64,000 nt of DNA from Endozoicomonas sp. OPT23 (GTDB lineage: Bacteria > Pseudomonadota > Gammaproteobacteria > Pseudomonadales > Endozoicomonadaceae), in assembly GCF_009653635.1 (NCBI RefSeq), contig NZ_PPFD01000005.1, forward strand, positions 62,001 through 126,000. Reading direction: 5' to 3'. Numbering within the stretch: position 1 is the first letter of the stretch; every line of letters starts with the position of its first letter. The position numbers and the translations under genes were made by a program. Under the pieces are notes generated by a model. That model ran no database searches, was not told where the DNA came from, and saw only the letters and a list, made by a program, of their open reading frames with translations. This document shows, piece by piece, positions 1-8,534 of the stretch.

Positions 1-2870
1 GTCTGTGTCTCAGCTGTATCTACCTGCCCGTTGTCGTTATCATCCAGCCAGGTAAAGATATGCCGCCCCGCAGAGGCTGAAGTACTGTAATTGCGCTGGG
101 TCACAACATCTGGCACATCAGATAATCGCTCACGGGCATCCCAGATAGGTTTTAACTGATTCAAAGGTTGTAACGAACCTTCAGGTGTTCGATTCAGTCC
201 TTCGTCCGTTGTTGAATATCTCTGAAGTTGTGTCTGACTGGAGTTGGGGTCAAAGATTAATTCCACAATCTTGTCAGTATCATAATCACCCAGTGCGGCA
301 TCACCGTTAGAGTCCTCTCTGAGCAATCCCTTATCATCAACAAAGAGCGCATGGAGAATACCTCCCCATGTCACTTTACGGCCATTGAGTTCCAGTGATG
401 GCTGAAACAATGCCTGATACAAAACCCCTGTGCCAGACTGACTGTTTGAGAACAAAGCCGCGTTAGTTGCAGAAGATATTCGACTGGCAATGTCACGGAA
501 AACCTGCCCAAGCTGCACCTCAAGCATGGCCGGATTCTTGGCAAAATAGTAATTATCAGGAAGGCCGTCCGAACCTATTGCGCCCGTCTCATTATTTCGA
601 CTGTCCCACTCACGATCATCCCCTTGCTGAAGCTGGCCGTTGATACTGTATTTTGGTGTACCATCACCATCCAGATCGACAAAACCGCCGTATTTAGCGG
701 CAAACCAGAGTGGCTTTTTGAGCACACCTGCGGCATTACCGTTAGCCGTGAACGTATTCACTTCATAATGGCTTTGCCCCTTGTAGACAAAGTCACTCTT
801 CAGACCATCATCATTACTGCCTGTTACCGTGTAACTGAATCTCAGGTTCAAACCAGCAAAAACACCGTCAACCTGAACCCCTATTCTGATCTGATCCTCT
901 GCAAGGCTGGCAATCCGCAGGTCGCTGCTTGTCACTTCACATTGATTACCGACACAAAATGAAATTCTTGATGAAGCGTCATAGTCGTAGTCATTACCCC
1001 ATAATGAATCTTCCCAGGTAAACAACAGCTGCCCTTCCAGAACATGCCCGTGGTCGTTCAATACCATGTTTTCAATAACAACATCCGTCAGTGTGCAGTC
1101 ACTACCACTGCCAGAGAAGTTGGTTCCTGAACCAAAATTATTACTGGTATGACAAACCGGCTGGAACGTTAACTGGTTACCATCAGCATCCAGAGTAAAG
1201 CTGGGCATACTCTCGGCAAGCTGAATCGCATAGGTTTTTACCTTTTGTTTGCCATCAAGACGGGTGATCAGATCTGTTTTATTGGCATGCCAGCTTAAAC
1301 CAGCCAGTTGATAACTGCCTTCCAACTGAGGAAGTTCAGGGCAAAGCCCTCTGGCTTCAGACAGTCCATTGAGATGCTTAGCTGTGCACTGTCTGGTGGA
1401 TCCAGTTCCTCCAACAAGATACTGACCTGAAAACTGATTATTGTATTCCAGCTCACCCACTTCATCCGTTTTACTGTTTATACTGCCAGACTGCTCTAAC
1501 CCTGGAATACCGCTGCTATTACCTAATTCATCCGCATCAAAAGAATTCAAACCACTGGAGAGCAGAATGATTGAACAATTAGCACAAGCATTAGCTGCGG
1601 TCAGAGGTGAAACCCAGCTTTCAGTGGAAAGGCCACTGACAAAACTGGTGTCACTGCTGGTATTAAAAGTGCTTGTAGGAGAAGACTGGCCTGCAAAATA
1701 ACGAAGCGCTTCAAGATACATTTCAGCCAGCGGGTTCCCCCAGTTACTGCAATGTCTATCGGAATAGGTTGAGCGACTGCTCTTAAACGTGCTGACTGAA
1801 ATACCGTAAGAGCTGCAGTCTGTGTATTTATTCTGGTTGTAACTGTATTTAGCCAGTCTGAACGTATTTATCTGATTAATGATGCCTTTCACAGAGCTAT
1901 TGAATATGCCACTACTTAATACAACTTCATCATCCTGACCCAGCGAGTTACCCGCTATTTTGCTAATATTCTTGCGCAGAACACCGCCAGAGATGTTTTT
2001 ATCATAACTGCCACTGATCAGACCGAAACGAATTCTTCCATCCTCTCCGTAGTTCTGGAGCAGTCCAACCGGTTTATTATTCTGATCAGGATACTGACGA
2101 CAGCGTGATGAAGACTCTGCATCTTTATTTGTAACGCAGGATTCTACCCGGACCGTCATTTCAGCCAACTTTAAGGGTAAACCCGGACTATTACTTGCTC
2201 CCCACTGGCACTGCTTCACTTCGGTGGACGCCCACCGATTCCAGCTGCCGGAAGCCACCCTCATTATAGGAGCACCATTTTCTGATGTCGCCAGATTACA
2301 AAGACTTGCGGCAGAACTGTAGGGGGTTAGCTTATTGATATCACTACCCTGATATACCTTCACAAAAGCATGAATATCACGGGCAAGATAGGCTCGTTCA
2401 AGCACAGTTTTACTCGATGAATCTGTTGAGCGCTTACCGCCGAACAAAACCCTTCGCAGAACATCTATACGACTCATGCTCCCCCAGTTAAGAAAGTTAC
2501 CACTCCATGGAGCATTACTGCTTTCACAATAGTGATCATTCTCTCCTGTAGATTGCTGAACCGGAGTAAACCTGCCTAAAGAACTGCTGTACTGATAACA
2601 CCAGTTAGTCTCGAAATAACCCAGATAGTCAAAATTGTCCTTGTAGGTTGTATCCAGTACCCCATCACCATCGAGGTCGGAATAATCCGGATAAGCTTTT
2701 TTGAACAGCTCGTGATCGACCGACATCACCAGCATAACCAGCGGTTCTGTGCTTTTGTTCAGCAAAGGAGGTACCGCAGAATAGAGCTGTGAACTTGGTG
2801 CTGAGAAGGCTTGCCCTGCAATAAAGATCAAAGAAGTCAGACTTGTTGATAACCATTTCCAGTCGTTCAT
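1..2870 (-). CDS. pilY1: PilY1-family type IV pilus tip adhesin, left paralogue (3' end outside window)
   Basis: The reading frame opens at ATG 2870, preceded by a GGAGG ribosome site, and the stretches I read stay open to base 1, so the C-terminus lies outside the window. The product starts with a signal peptide (hydrophobic residues about 8-22, then AFSA). An Asp-rich loop SDLDGDGVLD follows near residues 64-73, then YLGYFETNWCYQY, typical of PilY1/PilC-type proteins. Near base 500 a segment resembles the start of the PilY1 C-terminal propeller (SGTGVLYQALF, then VTWGGILHALF). Another Asp-rich loop, DDNDNGQVD, lies close to base 30. No DxSxS metal site is present where the right-hand paralogue has one. 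PilY1 proteins prime pilus assembly and act in adhesion at the tip. It is the last visible gene of a minor-pilin operon. Confidence 0.85.
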   Translation of the reverse strand, partial: MNDWKWLSTSLTSLIFIAGQAFSAPSSQLYSAVPPLLNKSTEPLVMLVMSVDHELFKKAYPDYSDLDGDGVLDTTYKDNFDYLGYFETNWCYQYSSSLGRFTPVQQSTGENDHYCESSNAPWSGNFLNWGSMSRIDVLRRVLFGGKRSTDSSSKTVLERAYLARDIHAFVKVYQGSDINKLTPYSSAASLCNLATSENGAPIMRVASGSWNRWASTEVKQCQWGASNSPGLPLKLAEMTVRVESCVTNKDAESSSRCRQYPDQNNKPVGLLQNYGEDGRIRFGLISGSYDKNISGGVLRKNISKIAGNSLGQDDEVVLSSGIFNSSVKGIINQINTFRLAKYSYNQNKYTDCSSYGISVSTFKSSRSTYSDRHCSNWGNPLAEMYLEALRYFAGQSSPTSTFNTSSDTSFVSGLSTESWVSPLTAANACANCSIILLSSGLNSFDADELGNSSGIPGLEQSGSINSKTDEVGELEYNNQFSGQYLVGGTGSTRQCTAKHLNGLSEARGLCPELPQLEGSYQLAGLSWHANKTDLITRLDGKQKVKTYAIQLAESMPSFTLDADGNQLTFQPVCHTSNNFGSGTNFSGSGSDCTLTDVVIENMVLNDHGHVLEGQLLFTWEDSLWGNDYDYDASSRISFCVGNQCEVTSSDLRIASLAEDQIRIGVQVDGVFAGLNLRFSYTVTGSNDDGLKSDFVYKGQSHYEVNTFTANGNAAGVLKKPLWFAAKYGGFVDLDGDGTPKYSINGQLQQGDDREWDSRNNETGAIGSDGLPDNYYFAKNPAMLEVQLGQVFRDIASRISSATNAALFSNSQSGTGVLYQALFQPSLELNGRKVTWGGILHALFVDDKGLLREDSNGDAALGDYDTDKIVELIFDPNSSQTQLQRYSTTDEGLNRTPEGSLQPLNQLKPIWDARERLSDVPDVVTQRNYSTSASAGRHIFTWLDDNDNGQVDTAETQ

Positions 2871-2905
2871 AGTTTCCTCCCTGAACCTATGATTTCAGCA
2901 TTCTT

Positions 2906-3442
2906 TTATAAGTTCTTTTTATACGTCGTCTGGAGCATGACTCTGGATCTGTTACCAACCCCAGCCGCCAGCACAGTGATACGATAATAGGTCGCCCAGT
3001 CAGCAAGATTTAACGGGTCAGGATCAGGCCCATCAATTTCTCTGGGCAGGTAACAGCGAAGTTCAACAATATATTTGGCAACGGAAGGGTGTCCTGTCAG
3101 TGTAATACTGGCCGAACGGGCATTATTCCAGACGGCCTCACTTTCCCATGGCTTGCTACTACCTGGAATACATACGCCTGGATCCGCAGCACCAGAGCCA
3201 CTAAAGCAGAGACCATTAGTGCAGTCAGAAGAAAATGATCCTGCAGAAATAAAAGTGTCAGTAACAAAGTTCTCTGCTTCCAGTATGCCCACTTCTGCCA
3301 CGCGAAAATCCAGCTGTTCATGGTGATAGCTTGCAGTCATTTTCTCCTGCAGACCGGATAATCGAATAGAGCTTACACCTGCAATAGTCAGCACCATCAA
3401 CAGCACCAGACTGACCAAAAGAACACTTCCCTGTTCCTTCAT
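2906..3442 (-). CDS. pilX: PilX-like type IV minor pilin (left operon)
   Basis: The 178-residue product begins KEQGSVLLVSLVLLM, a prepilin-type segment with one N-terminal transmembrane helix (about residues 6-24) and a short basic/polar leader ending in Gly5. As is usual for PilX, the glutamate at mature position 5 is missing. The segment SSIRLSGLQEKMTASYHHEQ matches the conserved PilX N-terminal region. PilX is a minor pilin that joins the pilus-initiation complex with PilV, PilW, FimT/FimU and PilE and positions PilY1. It lies between pilW (13 bp) and pilY1 (35 bp) on the minus strand, clearly co-transcribed. Family assignment rests on the N-terminus and position; the C-terminal half is divergent. 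Confidence 0.82.
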   Translation of the reverse strand: MKEQGSVLLVSLVLLMVLTIAGVSSIRLSGLQEKMTASYHHEQLDFRVAEVGILEAENFVTDTFISAGSFSSDCTNGLCFSGSGAADPGVCIPGSSKPWESEAVWNNARSASITLTGHPSVAKYIVELRCYLPREIDGPDPDPLNLADWATYYRITVLAAGVGNRSRVMLQTTYKKNL

Positions 3443-3455
3443 TACATAACTCCCA

Positions 3456-4565
3456 TTACCTGGAGCGATTTCGTAGTTCCACCGTCATCACGACATTCTG
3501 TCGCAGATATTTATCGGTGGGGTTTGTCCTACTGCCATTAAAGAAATAGGACTGAGGTTTATCAGCAACCGGCTCAAGACTCCTCATCAGTAGTTCCAAC
3601 CGAACGCTGATGACTTGCTTCCAGTCAGCGCTACCTAATGTAATTGACGAAGATCTCTGGTACTGATCAGCAACCCCGTCATCATTACTGTCGACACCAT
3701 AATGAACGACCAGATTCTCGACACCCTCAACCAGTTGTTCCGTGCTGAGTCGATACCCGTTAGTCGCTTCTCCCACCGGGCGGCGATAGAGGGTGGGAAT
3801 GCCCACTTCTATATCCTGATCATCTCCCTGATGATCTTCGATTTTATACGTCGTATTTCGCACATAGTAGGCCACGGATGTCACGGGATAGATCTGGTAA
3901 CCACGAAGACTCTGCTCAACAGCATTACTCAAACTCGGGAGGTCAGTGGCAGTATATTGCCCACCCAGCTTGTTGGTTCGGTTATATAAGTTATCGGTAA
4001 CCGTTGTTTCATGGGAGACCTTATTACCCGTAGAAGTAGCACCCGATCGAAACAATGAAATCTGAGTGCAATCAGGTGCAACTGCAGCAACCAGCTTACC
4101 TGTTCTGTATCTTTCATCATCAGTGGCTGAAACAGTCAATTCATTACCCGATAGGTTATGTGAAGTGACGGTTTCCCATTGGTCAAGAGCAATCTGGTGA
4201 ATGACAATGGCTTCTGATTTAGCATCCGTATCAACATATTTTTTATCTGTCTGCGGTATTCCGGAGATACCTTTATCAAACTGAATCATCCACTGACGGT
4301 CGTCTTTCGTTGAATAAACTGCGTTAGCAAGCTTGATATCGGAAGGGCAGCCTGTTTGCCCTGAAACCCTGATATCCTGAGCAATTGCATCAAGGGCATA
4401 GCGAGCATTTTCTTGCATCATGGCCAGTTCATTTCGAGCAAGAAGGGATTTATTCGCACCTAGAAACAAATGACCAACCCCCGCTATAAGAACCAGCCCC
4501 AAAACAACAGCCACCATCATCTCAACCAGCGACAGTCCCACTTGCCCCATCCGTGACAAATGCAT
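3456..4565 (-). CDS. pilW: PilW-like type IV minor pilin (left operon)
   Basis: The 369-residue product carries a class-III prepilin signal, G followed by LSLVEMMVAVVLGL, with Glu at mature position 5 and a single N-terminal helix. Downstream, the segment ARYALDAIAQDIRVSGQTGC is the PilW signature and VEGVENLVVHYGVDSNDDG matches its C-terminal conserved part. PilW is the largest minor pilin and works in the priming complex in the inner membrane and at the pilus tip. Its ATG overlaps the stop codon of pilV (TAATG), implying translational coupling. It is paralogous to the gene at 7000-8079, with which it shares the arrangement of the two conserved blocks. Confidence 0.87.
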   Translation of the reverse strand: MHLSRMGQVGLSLVEMMVAVVLGLVLIAGVGHLFLGANKSLLARNELAMMQENARYALDAIAQDIRVSGQTGCPSDIKLANAVYSTKDDRQWMIQFDKGISGIPQTDKKYVDTDAKSEAIVIHQIALDQWETVTSHNLSGNELTVSATDDERYRTGKLVAAVAPDCTQISLFRSGATSTGNKVSHETTVTDNLYNRTNKLGGQYTATDLPSLSNAVEQSLRGYQIYPVTSVAYYVRNTTYKIEDHQGDDQDIEVGIPTLYRRPVGEATNGYRLSTEQLVEGVENLVVHYGVDSNDDGVADQYQRSSSITLGSADWKQVISVRLELLMRSLEPVADKPQSYFFNGSRTNPTDKYLRQNVVMTVELRNRSR

Positions 4566-5071
4566 TACAAAGAACCTCGCAGGCTGACTGTGCGATTATT
4601 CTTTCGCCCTCTCGAGTCATTGAACTGAATGGTGATTGCAAACACTTTGCCGGTGCTTTCGGTCGTTTCTAATATACTTCCCTGACCCTCTGGCAGTTGG
4701 CAACCCAAATTAAACTTCCACTGTTTAATATCGTATTCAGCCAGTTCACTGCGAGTACAGGCTCCCGTTTCACACTGATCAGGGTATTGATCGTTATCAC
4801 AAGCGGTCGCCTCATGCTCGTTTATCAGTACAGAATACTCGGTACTTGTAGATGCATGTTTTCTATTTGAACGAATCCGTTCCATCATATCGTTAGCAAG
4901 AAAGGCTGCTTGTGACCTTAGATAAGATGTCTGGTTATGTTGAATACTTTTGCTTTGTAACCCAACCATACCAAGAGCACCGACAGAGACTACAACCAGA
5001 GTTACAAGCACTTCCAGAAGACCCACTCCACCTTGCTTGCCCCTGCGTTTTTTCAGTTTGCAGCCTGTCAT
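4565..5071 (-). CDS. pilV: PilV-like type IV minor pilin (left operon)
   Basis: A prepilin N-terminus (KQGGVGLLEVLVTLVVVSVGALGMVGLQ) with cleavage expected after Gly and Glu at +5 is followed by SQAAFLANDMMERIRSNR, the typical PilV block. I chose ATG 5071 (168 residues) because it has AAGGA seven bases upstream and leaves a gap after fimT. A GTG at 5101 would add ten residues and overlap fimT by 20 bp. Three to four cysteines in the middle (TACDNDQYPDQCETGACT) suggest disulfides in the secreted globular domain. Minor pilin of the initiation complex; it is coupled to pilW by a TAATG overlap. Confidence 0.85.
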   Translation of the reverse strand: MTGCKLKKRRGKQGGVGLLEVLVTLVVVSVGALGMVGLQSKSIQHNQTSYLRSQAAFLANDMMERIRSNRKHASTSTEYSVLINEHEATACDNDQYPDQCETGACTRSELAEYDIKQWKFNLGCQLPEGQGSILETTESTGKVFAITIQFNDSRGRKNNRTVSLRGSL

Positions 5072-5081
5072 ATAGTTATCC

Positions 5082-5645
5082 TTAACTGCACTGACCGTCA
5101 CCGGTCACCTCAAGAATTCGTGCACGACCCGAACCTATTAAAACTACGTCTCGCTGCTCAAATTCAGTAGCGAGATTTTTACAGACGCTGAAAGTACCAT
5201 TTATTACGTTCAACCTACCCCGACTGTCGAAGCTCAAATTGTCCCCTTTATTCCAGTCCAGCTGATCCAGTTCATCCTGCTCGGCATAGACCCTGATCAT
5301 TTTGTCATCAGCACTATCAAATTCACCGTTGGCGTTTTCATCAGCAAATATCAGCCACCCTTTGCTCCAGTCAGCAAGATCATCATCACAACTGGAACCA
5401 TTATCAGATTTGCAGAGAGAAACGGTTGCTGATCGTTTAACGGCTTCACTACGCGCCATCATCAAACTGGTGTGTAAGACCCGCGCCACACTGGCGACCT
5501 GTCGATCAGATATCAGGCTTCGGACGGAAGGTGCTGAAAGTGATACGAGGATGGCCATAACAGTGAGAGTAATCATGAGTTCCGGCAACGTCAGACCAGA
5601 CTGGAATCTATTTTTCTTTATCTTATTTATGGAGTAACCACTCAT
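5082..5645 (-). CDS. fimT: FimT/GspH-family pseudopilin (left operon, first gene)
   Basis: The 187-residue product has a long basic leader (MSGYSINKIKKNRFQSG) and then LTLPELMITLTVMAILVSLSAPS, a prepilin helix with Glu5. The GspH/FimT domain follows, with LHTSLMMARSEAVKRSATVSLC and WSKGWLIFADENANGEFD. FimT/FimU proteins are minor pilins; FimT proteins of some bacteria bind DNA during uptake, but nothing here proves that role. AGGTGA lies a few bases before the ATG. It heads the minus-strand operon and is divergent, across 327 bp, from a second fimT-like gene on the plus strand. Confidence 0.85.
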   Translation of the reverse strand: MSGYSINKIKKNRFQSGLTLPELMITLTVMAILVSLSAPSVRSLISDRQVASVARVLHTSLMMARSEAVKRSATVSLCKSDNGSSCDDDLADWSKGWLIFADENANGEFDSADDKMIRVYAEQDELDQLDWNKGDNLSFDSRGRLNVINGTFSVCKNLATEFEQRDVVLIGSGRARILEVTGDGQCS

Positions 5646-5972
5646 AAACTCACCTACAGAAACAGAAATCGAAGCATCTTTTTTAATCGCTCCATTAATC
5701 GACTCTAGTTCTGCTGTTTTGCTATGCCAGAAGACAGCTGCAATGACTGATAGTAAGAGAGTGCCGAAGATAAGTGGCTACTGGAAAATTACTGACTCCT
5801 GAAATATGACCCGGTATTCAACTGATATCTCTGCCTGATGAATCGTACAACTGCACTTTATCGTGAAGGAATGACCAGTTATCTGATCATCATCCCATTT
5901 GATCCGACTCCATGATTCACTACGCATGAAAAATTCTGCCCTGACTTAAACATGTGAAATCAGTCTTACACC
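5646..5972. promoter_or_regulatory. Divergent intergenic region between two minor-pilin operons
   Basis: This 327-bp stretch has no credible gene and must hold the start signals of both operons. It is AT-rich on both flanks. On the plus strand TTGATC at 5899 with ACGCAT 17 bases further is a weak candidate sigma-70 pair; nothing better was found. No long inverted repeat is visible. Joint control of the two operons from here is inference from layout only. Confidence 0.35.
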
Positions 5973-6497
5973 ATGGATGTACATAGAAAGAAAATATCGC
6001 AAGGCTTTACGCTGGTGGAGCTGATGGTGACAGTAGCCATTCTGGCAATTTTGTCGAGTATTGCTTATCCCGGGTTTCAGAACTCCATCCTTAATAGTCG
6101 TATGACATCGCAAAGCAACACCTTTCTGGCGGCATTTCAGTTCGCAAGAAGCGAGGCTGCGTCCAGAAATTTGTCCACGATGGTTTGCGGTTCAAATGAC
6201 CAGCAAACATGTAACCAGCCTGACTGGTCTACGGGTTTTATTATCCGCGATACAGTCGTGACAACAAACTCATCCGGTGATGATGAGATAAATGTTCTGC
6301 AGGTATTTGAAGGTTTGAATGGGAGCGCTATATCAGGCGGAGGTTCAATCATATTTGATGAAAATGGCATGCTTAATAATTCAGGTGGCTCTGACCTGAG
6401 CCTATGCGACGAGCGCGGACAGCCGGAAGCTCGAAGATTTCTGTTTAACAGAAGCGGACAGGTTCAATTACTGGAGGCAACAGCATGCCCATCCTGA
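5973..6497 (+). CDS. fimT: FimT/GspH-family pseudopilin (right operon, first gene)
   Basis: The 174-residue product has a short leader MDVHRKKISQG followed by FTLVELMVTVAILAILSSIAYPG, a canonical prepilin signal with Phe1 and Glu5. The GspH domain follows: FLAAFQFARSEAASRN, CGSNDQQTCNQPDWSTGFII. It is a FimT/FimU-type minor pilin. No clear ribosome site precedes ATG 5973, unlike the other pilin genes. The end overlaps pilV by 13 bp. It is paralogous to 5082-5645: the spacing of ARSEA, the Cys pair and DWS(K/T)G(W/F) is the same in both. Confidence 0.86.
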   Translation: MDVHRKKISQGFTLVELMVTVAILAILSSIAYPGFQNSILNSRMTSQSNTFLAAFQFARSEAASRNLSTMVCGSNDQQTCNQPDWSTGFIIRDTVVTTNSSGDDEINVLQVFEGLNGSAISGGGSIIFDENGMLNNSGGSDLSLCDERGQPEARRFLFNRSGQVQLLEATACPS

Positions 6498-7003
6498 AGA
6501 AACAGAAAGGCTTCACTCTTATTGAGGTCATGGTTGCAGTATTAATTCTTTCTATTGGACTGCTGGGCATGGCAGGGCTTCAGGTTCTCAGCATGCAATC
6601 TTCAACAGGGGCTCTTCAGCGCAGTCAGGCCACAATGCTGGCATACGATCTTGCAGAAAGAATAAGAAGAAACAGAGATGGGGCGTTAAATGGGGATTAT
6701 GATCGAGTGATAAAGACGACTAACAACGAACAGGACAGTGCTCCCACATCACCCGCATGTATTCTCGCAGGTTGTACTTCTACAGAACTTGCAGAACAAG
6801 ATATACGTGAATGGCTGGATAATATTATTGATGTTACCGGCATAGGTAACGATGGCAACAACTGGCAACCGACACTTCCGGAAAGTACAGCAGTTCTTAT
6901 TCAAGATGACAATGAATTCAACTTAAATATCCGCTGGCAAGTCTCGGACTCAGCCCAACAGAATGAAATTCAAAAGAATTACAACCTGACTTTTACCTTA
7001 TGA
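6485..7003 (+). CDS. pilV: PilV-like type IV minor pilin (right operon)
   Basis: The 172-residue product has leader MPILKKQKG, then FTLIEVMVAVLILSIGLLGMAGLQ (Glu5 present), and the PilV block SQATMLAYDLAERIRRNRDGA. A Cys pair CILAGC occurs in the middle. It matches the left-operon PilV in the same motifs, including TELAEQDIREW versus SELAEYDIKQW. It overlaps fimT upstream by 13 bp and pilW downstream by 4 bp (ATGA), so the genes are translationally coupled. Role: inner-membrane and tip minor pilin priming assembly. Confidence 0.87.
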   Translation: MPILKKQKGFTLIEVMVAVLILSIGLLGMAGLQVLSMQSSTGALQRSQATMLAYDLAERIRRNRDGALNGDYDRVIKTTNNEQDSAPTSPACILAGCTSTELAEQDIREWLDNIIDVTGIGNDGNNWQPTLPESTAVLIQDDNEFNLNIRWQVSDSAQQNEIQKNYNLTFTL

Positions 7004-8079
7004 AGAAGATTTCACTCAAAAGCCAGAAAGGCCTCGCACTGGTCGAGTTGATGATTGCTCTGGTGTTAAGTGCTGTATTAATGCTGGGTGTCACCAAAAT
7101 GTTTGCTGACAGTGTGGCCAGCAGTTCTACTGAAACTGCTCTGGCTGAAGTTCAGGACAGTGCCAGAAGTGCCATGGAAATTATAAAACGGGATATTCGC
7201 ATGGCTGGTTATCGCGGAGACTTTCCGGGGTTTGTCGACCCTATTGAAGGCTCTTTAATAAACCTTAATCAGGTGGCTGTGAGAAATACTGCAAACTCAG
7301 GCACACAACCAGATTCGCTTAATGTATTGAGAGCCTTCGAAACCAACAAGCCATTAGACCTTGCCGAAGATCTGGACGGTGATGATATAACGTCTGGCAG
7401 CGGTGTAGTGAGGGTTGTCAGCTTTTATGACTCAGCCAATGCCGGTTCGAAACAGATCACTCTCGATAGAAAAATCTGTTACAACGACGGCTCCGTATTT
7501 TTGGTAAGCGATGGAGAGAAGCATGTCATTTTCAAGCCAAAAGACAAAATGAAATGTACAGACAATGCAGCTGATTCTACTGATCGTATGACACCTGTTG
7601 GTGAGAGTGATGTCGAGATAAGCCTGAAAGACTTTGGCATTCCAGAAAATTGTAACTTTCCCACCGATCAAAGTTCACTACCTAACTGCCCTATTCTGCA
7701 TGAAATCAGTTCCGTCAATGGAAGTGTATACAGCATTCGTGCAGTCAATCCCGCTCTATTAAGAAACGGAGTAGAAATGGTACGGGGTGTTGAGAACCTT
7801 CAGGTATTACTGGGTATCAGCGACGCTGATGGTAAAACGCTCTACCGTGAAAGCTGCACAGATAATCAAATTGACAACGATCAGTGTAATGTCACCCATG
7901 TCAAAATCAGCCTGGTTGTAGCCTCACCTTTTTCAGTGTTCTCTCAAGCGACTGCACAAAGATTTCCTATATATAACCTGAGCGCTGGTGATGCCATTCT
8001 TCAGACAAACGATCGTTTTTTAAGACGGGTATTTACCAGTACTATTCAGTTGCGTAATGGAGTTGAACTTGTTAATTAA
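7000..8079 (+). CDS. pilW: PilW-like type IV minor pilin (right operon)
   Basis: The 359-residue product begins MKKISLKSQKG then LALVELMIALVLSAVLMLGV, a prepilin helix with Glu5. DSARSAMEIIKRDIRMAGYRG is the PilW signature and MVRGVENLQVLLGISDADG is the C-terminal block also seen in the left paralogue. At the end, NDRFLRRVFTSTIQLRN corresponds to DKYLRQNVVMTVELRN in the left copy. Several cysteines (CYND, KCTD, NCPI, ESCTDNQIDNDQC) suggest disulfide-stabilised loops. It overlaps pilV by 4 bp and pilX by 23 bp. Confidence 0.88.
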   Translation: MKKISLKSQKGLALVELMIALVLSAVLMLGVTKMFADSVASSSTETALAEVQDSARSAMEIIKRDIRMAGYRGDFPGFVDPIEGSLINLNQVAVRNTANSGTQPDSLNVLRAFETNKPLDLAEDLDGDDITSGSGVVRVVSFYDSANAGSKQITLDRKICYNDGSVFLVSDGEKHVIFKPKDKMKCTDNAADSTDRMTPVGESDVEISLKDFGIPENCNFPTDQSSLPNCPILHEISSVNGSVYSIRAVNPALLRNGVEMVRGVENLQVLLGISDADGKTLYRESCTDNQIDNDQCNVTHVKISLVVASPFSVFSQATAQRFPIYNLSAGDAILQTNDRFLRRVFTSTIQLRNGVELVN

Positions 8080-8518
8080 ACGACAACGTCAGGATGGCGC
8101 GATTCTGTTTATATCCCTGATCATTTTATTGCTGGTCACTATTGTTGCTATTGGCAGCACTCGCCTTTCTACGACCGGACAAAGAATCTCACTGAACTAC
8201 CAGGCAAAAAACTCGACATTTCAAGCCGCTGATAGCGCCCTGGCCAGTATCAGACGAGACGTAGAAAGCAACCCTCTGGCTTCCGCCCTTGCCAGCCAGC
8301 CTAATGGTTATGGCCCGCCACCTGAAATAACAGATCCAAATATTTCTGGGCGGCAGATCACCACCCGCACCAATACCAGACGACTGGGGTTACTGCCGGG
8401 GTTTGGCAGCAATTCCGGCATCCCTATTTATGTGTACAGAACTGAAGCGACATCGACGCTTGATGACATGAACATCAGCTCCGAACTCGAAGAAGGCTTT
8501 ATTCGACCATCACTGTAG
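8057..8518 (+). CDS. pilX: PilX-like type IV minor pilin (right operon)
   Basis: The 153-residue product starts inside pilW (23-bp overlap). It has leader MELNLLIKRQRQDG, then AILFISLIILLLVTIVAIGSTRLS, one transmembrane helix without Glu5, as expected for PilX. The block STTGQRISLNYQAKNSTFQAADSALAS matches the conserved PilX N-terminal domain. The remainder is short and low in cysteine. It is smaller than its left counterpart (178 residues), so the two have diverged in the exposed domain. Minor pilin, upstream of pilY1 by 16 bp. Confidence 0.82.
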   Translation: MELNLLIKRQRQDGAILFISLIILLLVTIVAIGSTRLSTTGQRISLNYQAKNSTFQAADSALASIRRDVESNPLASALASQPNGYGPPPEITDPNISGRQITTRTNTRRLGLLPGFGSNSGIPIYVYRTEATSTLDDMNISSELEEGFIRPSL

Positions 8519-8534
8519 TCAGCTGTTAAAAACA

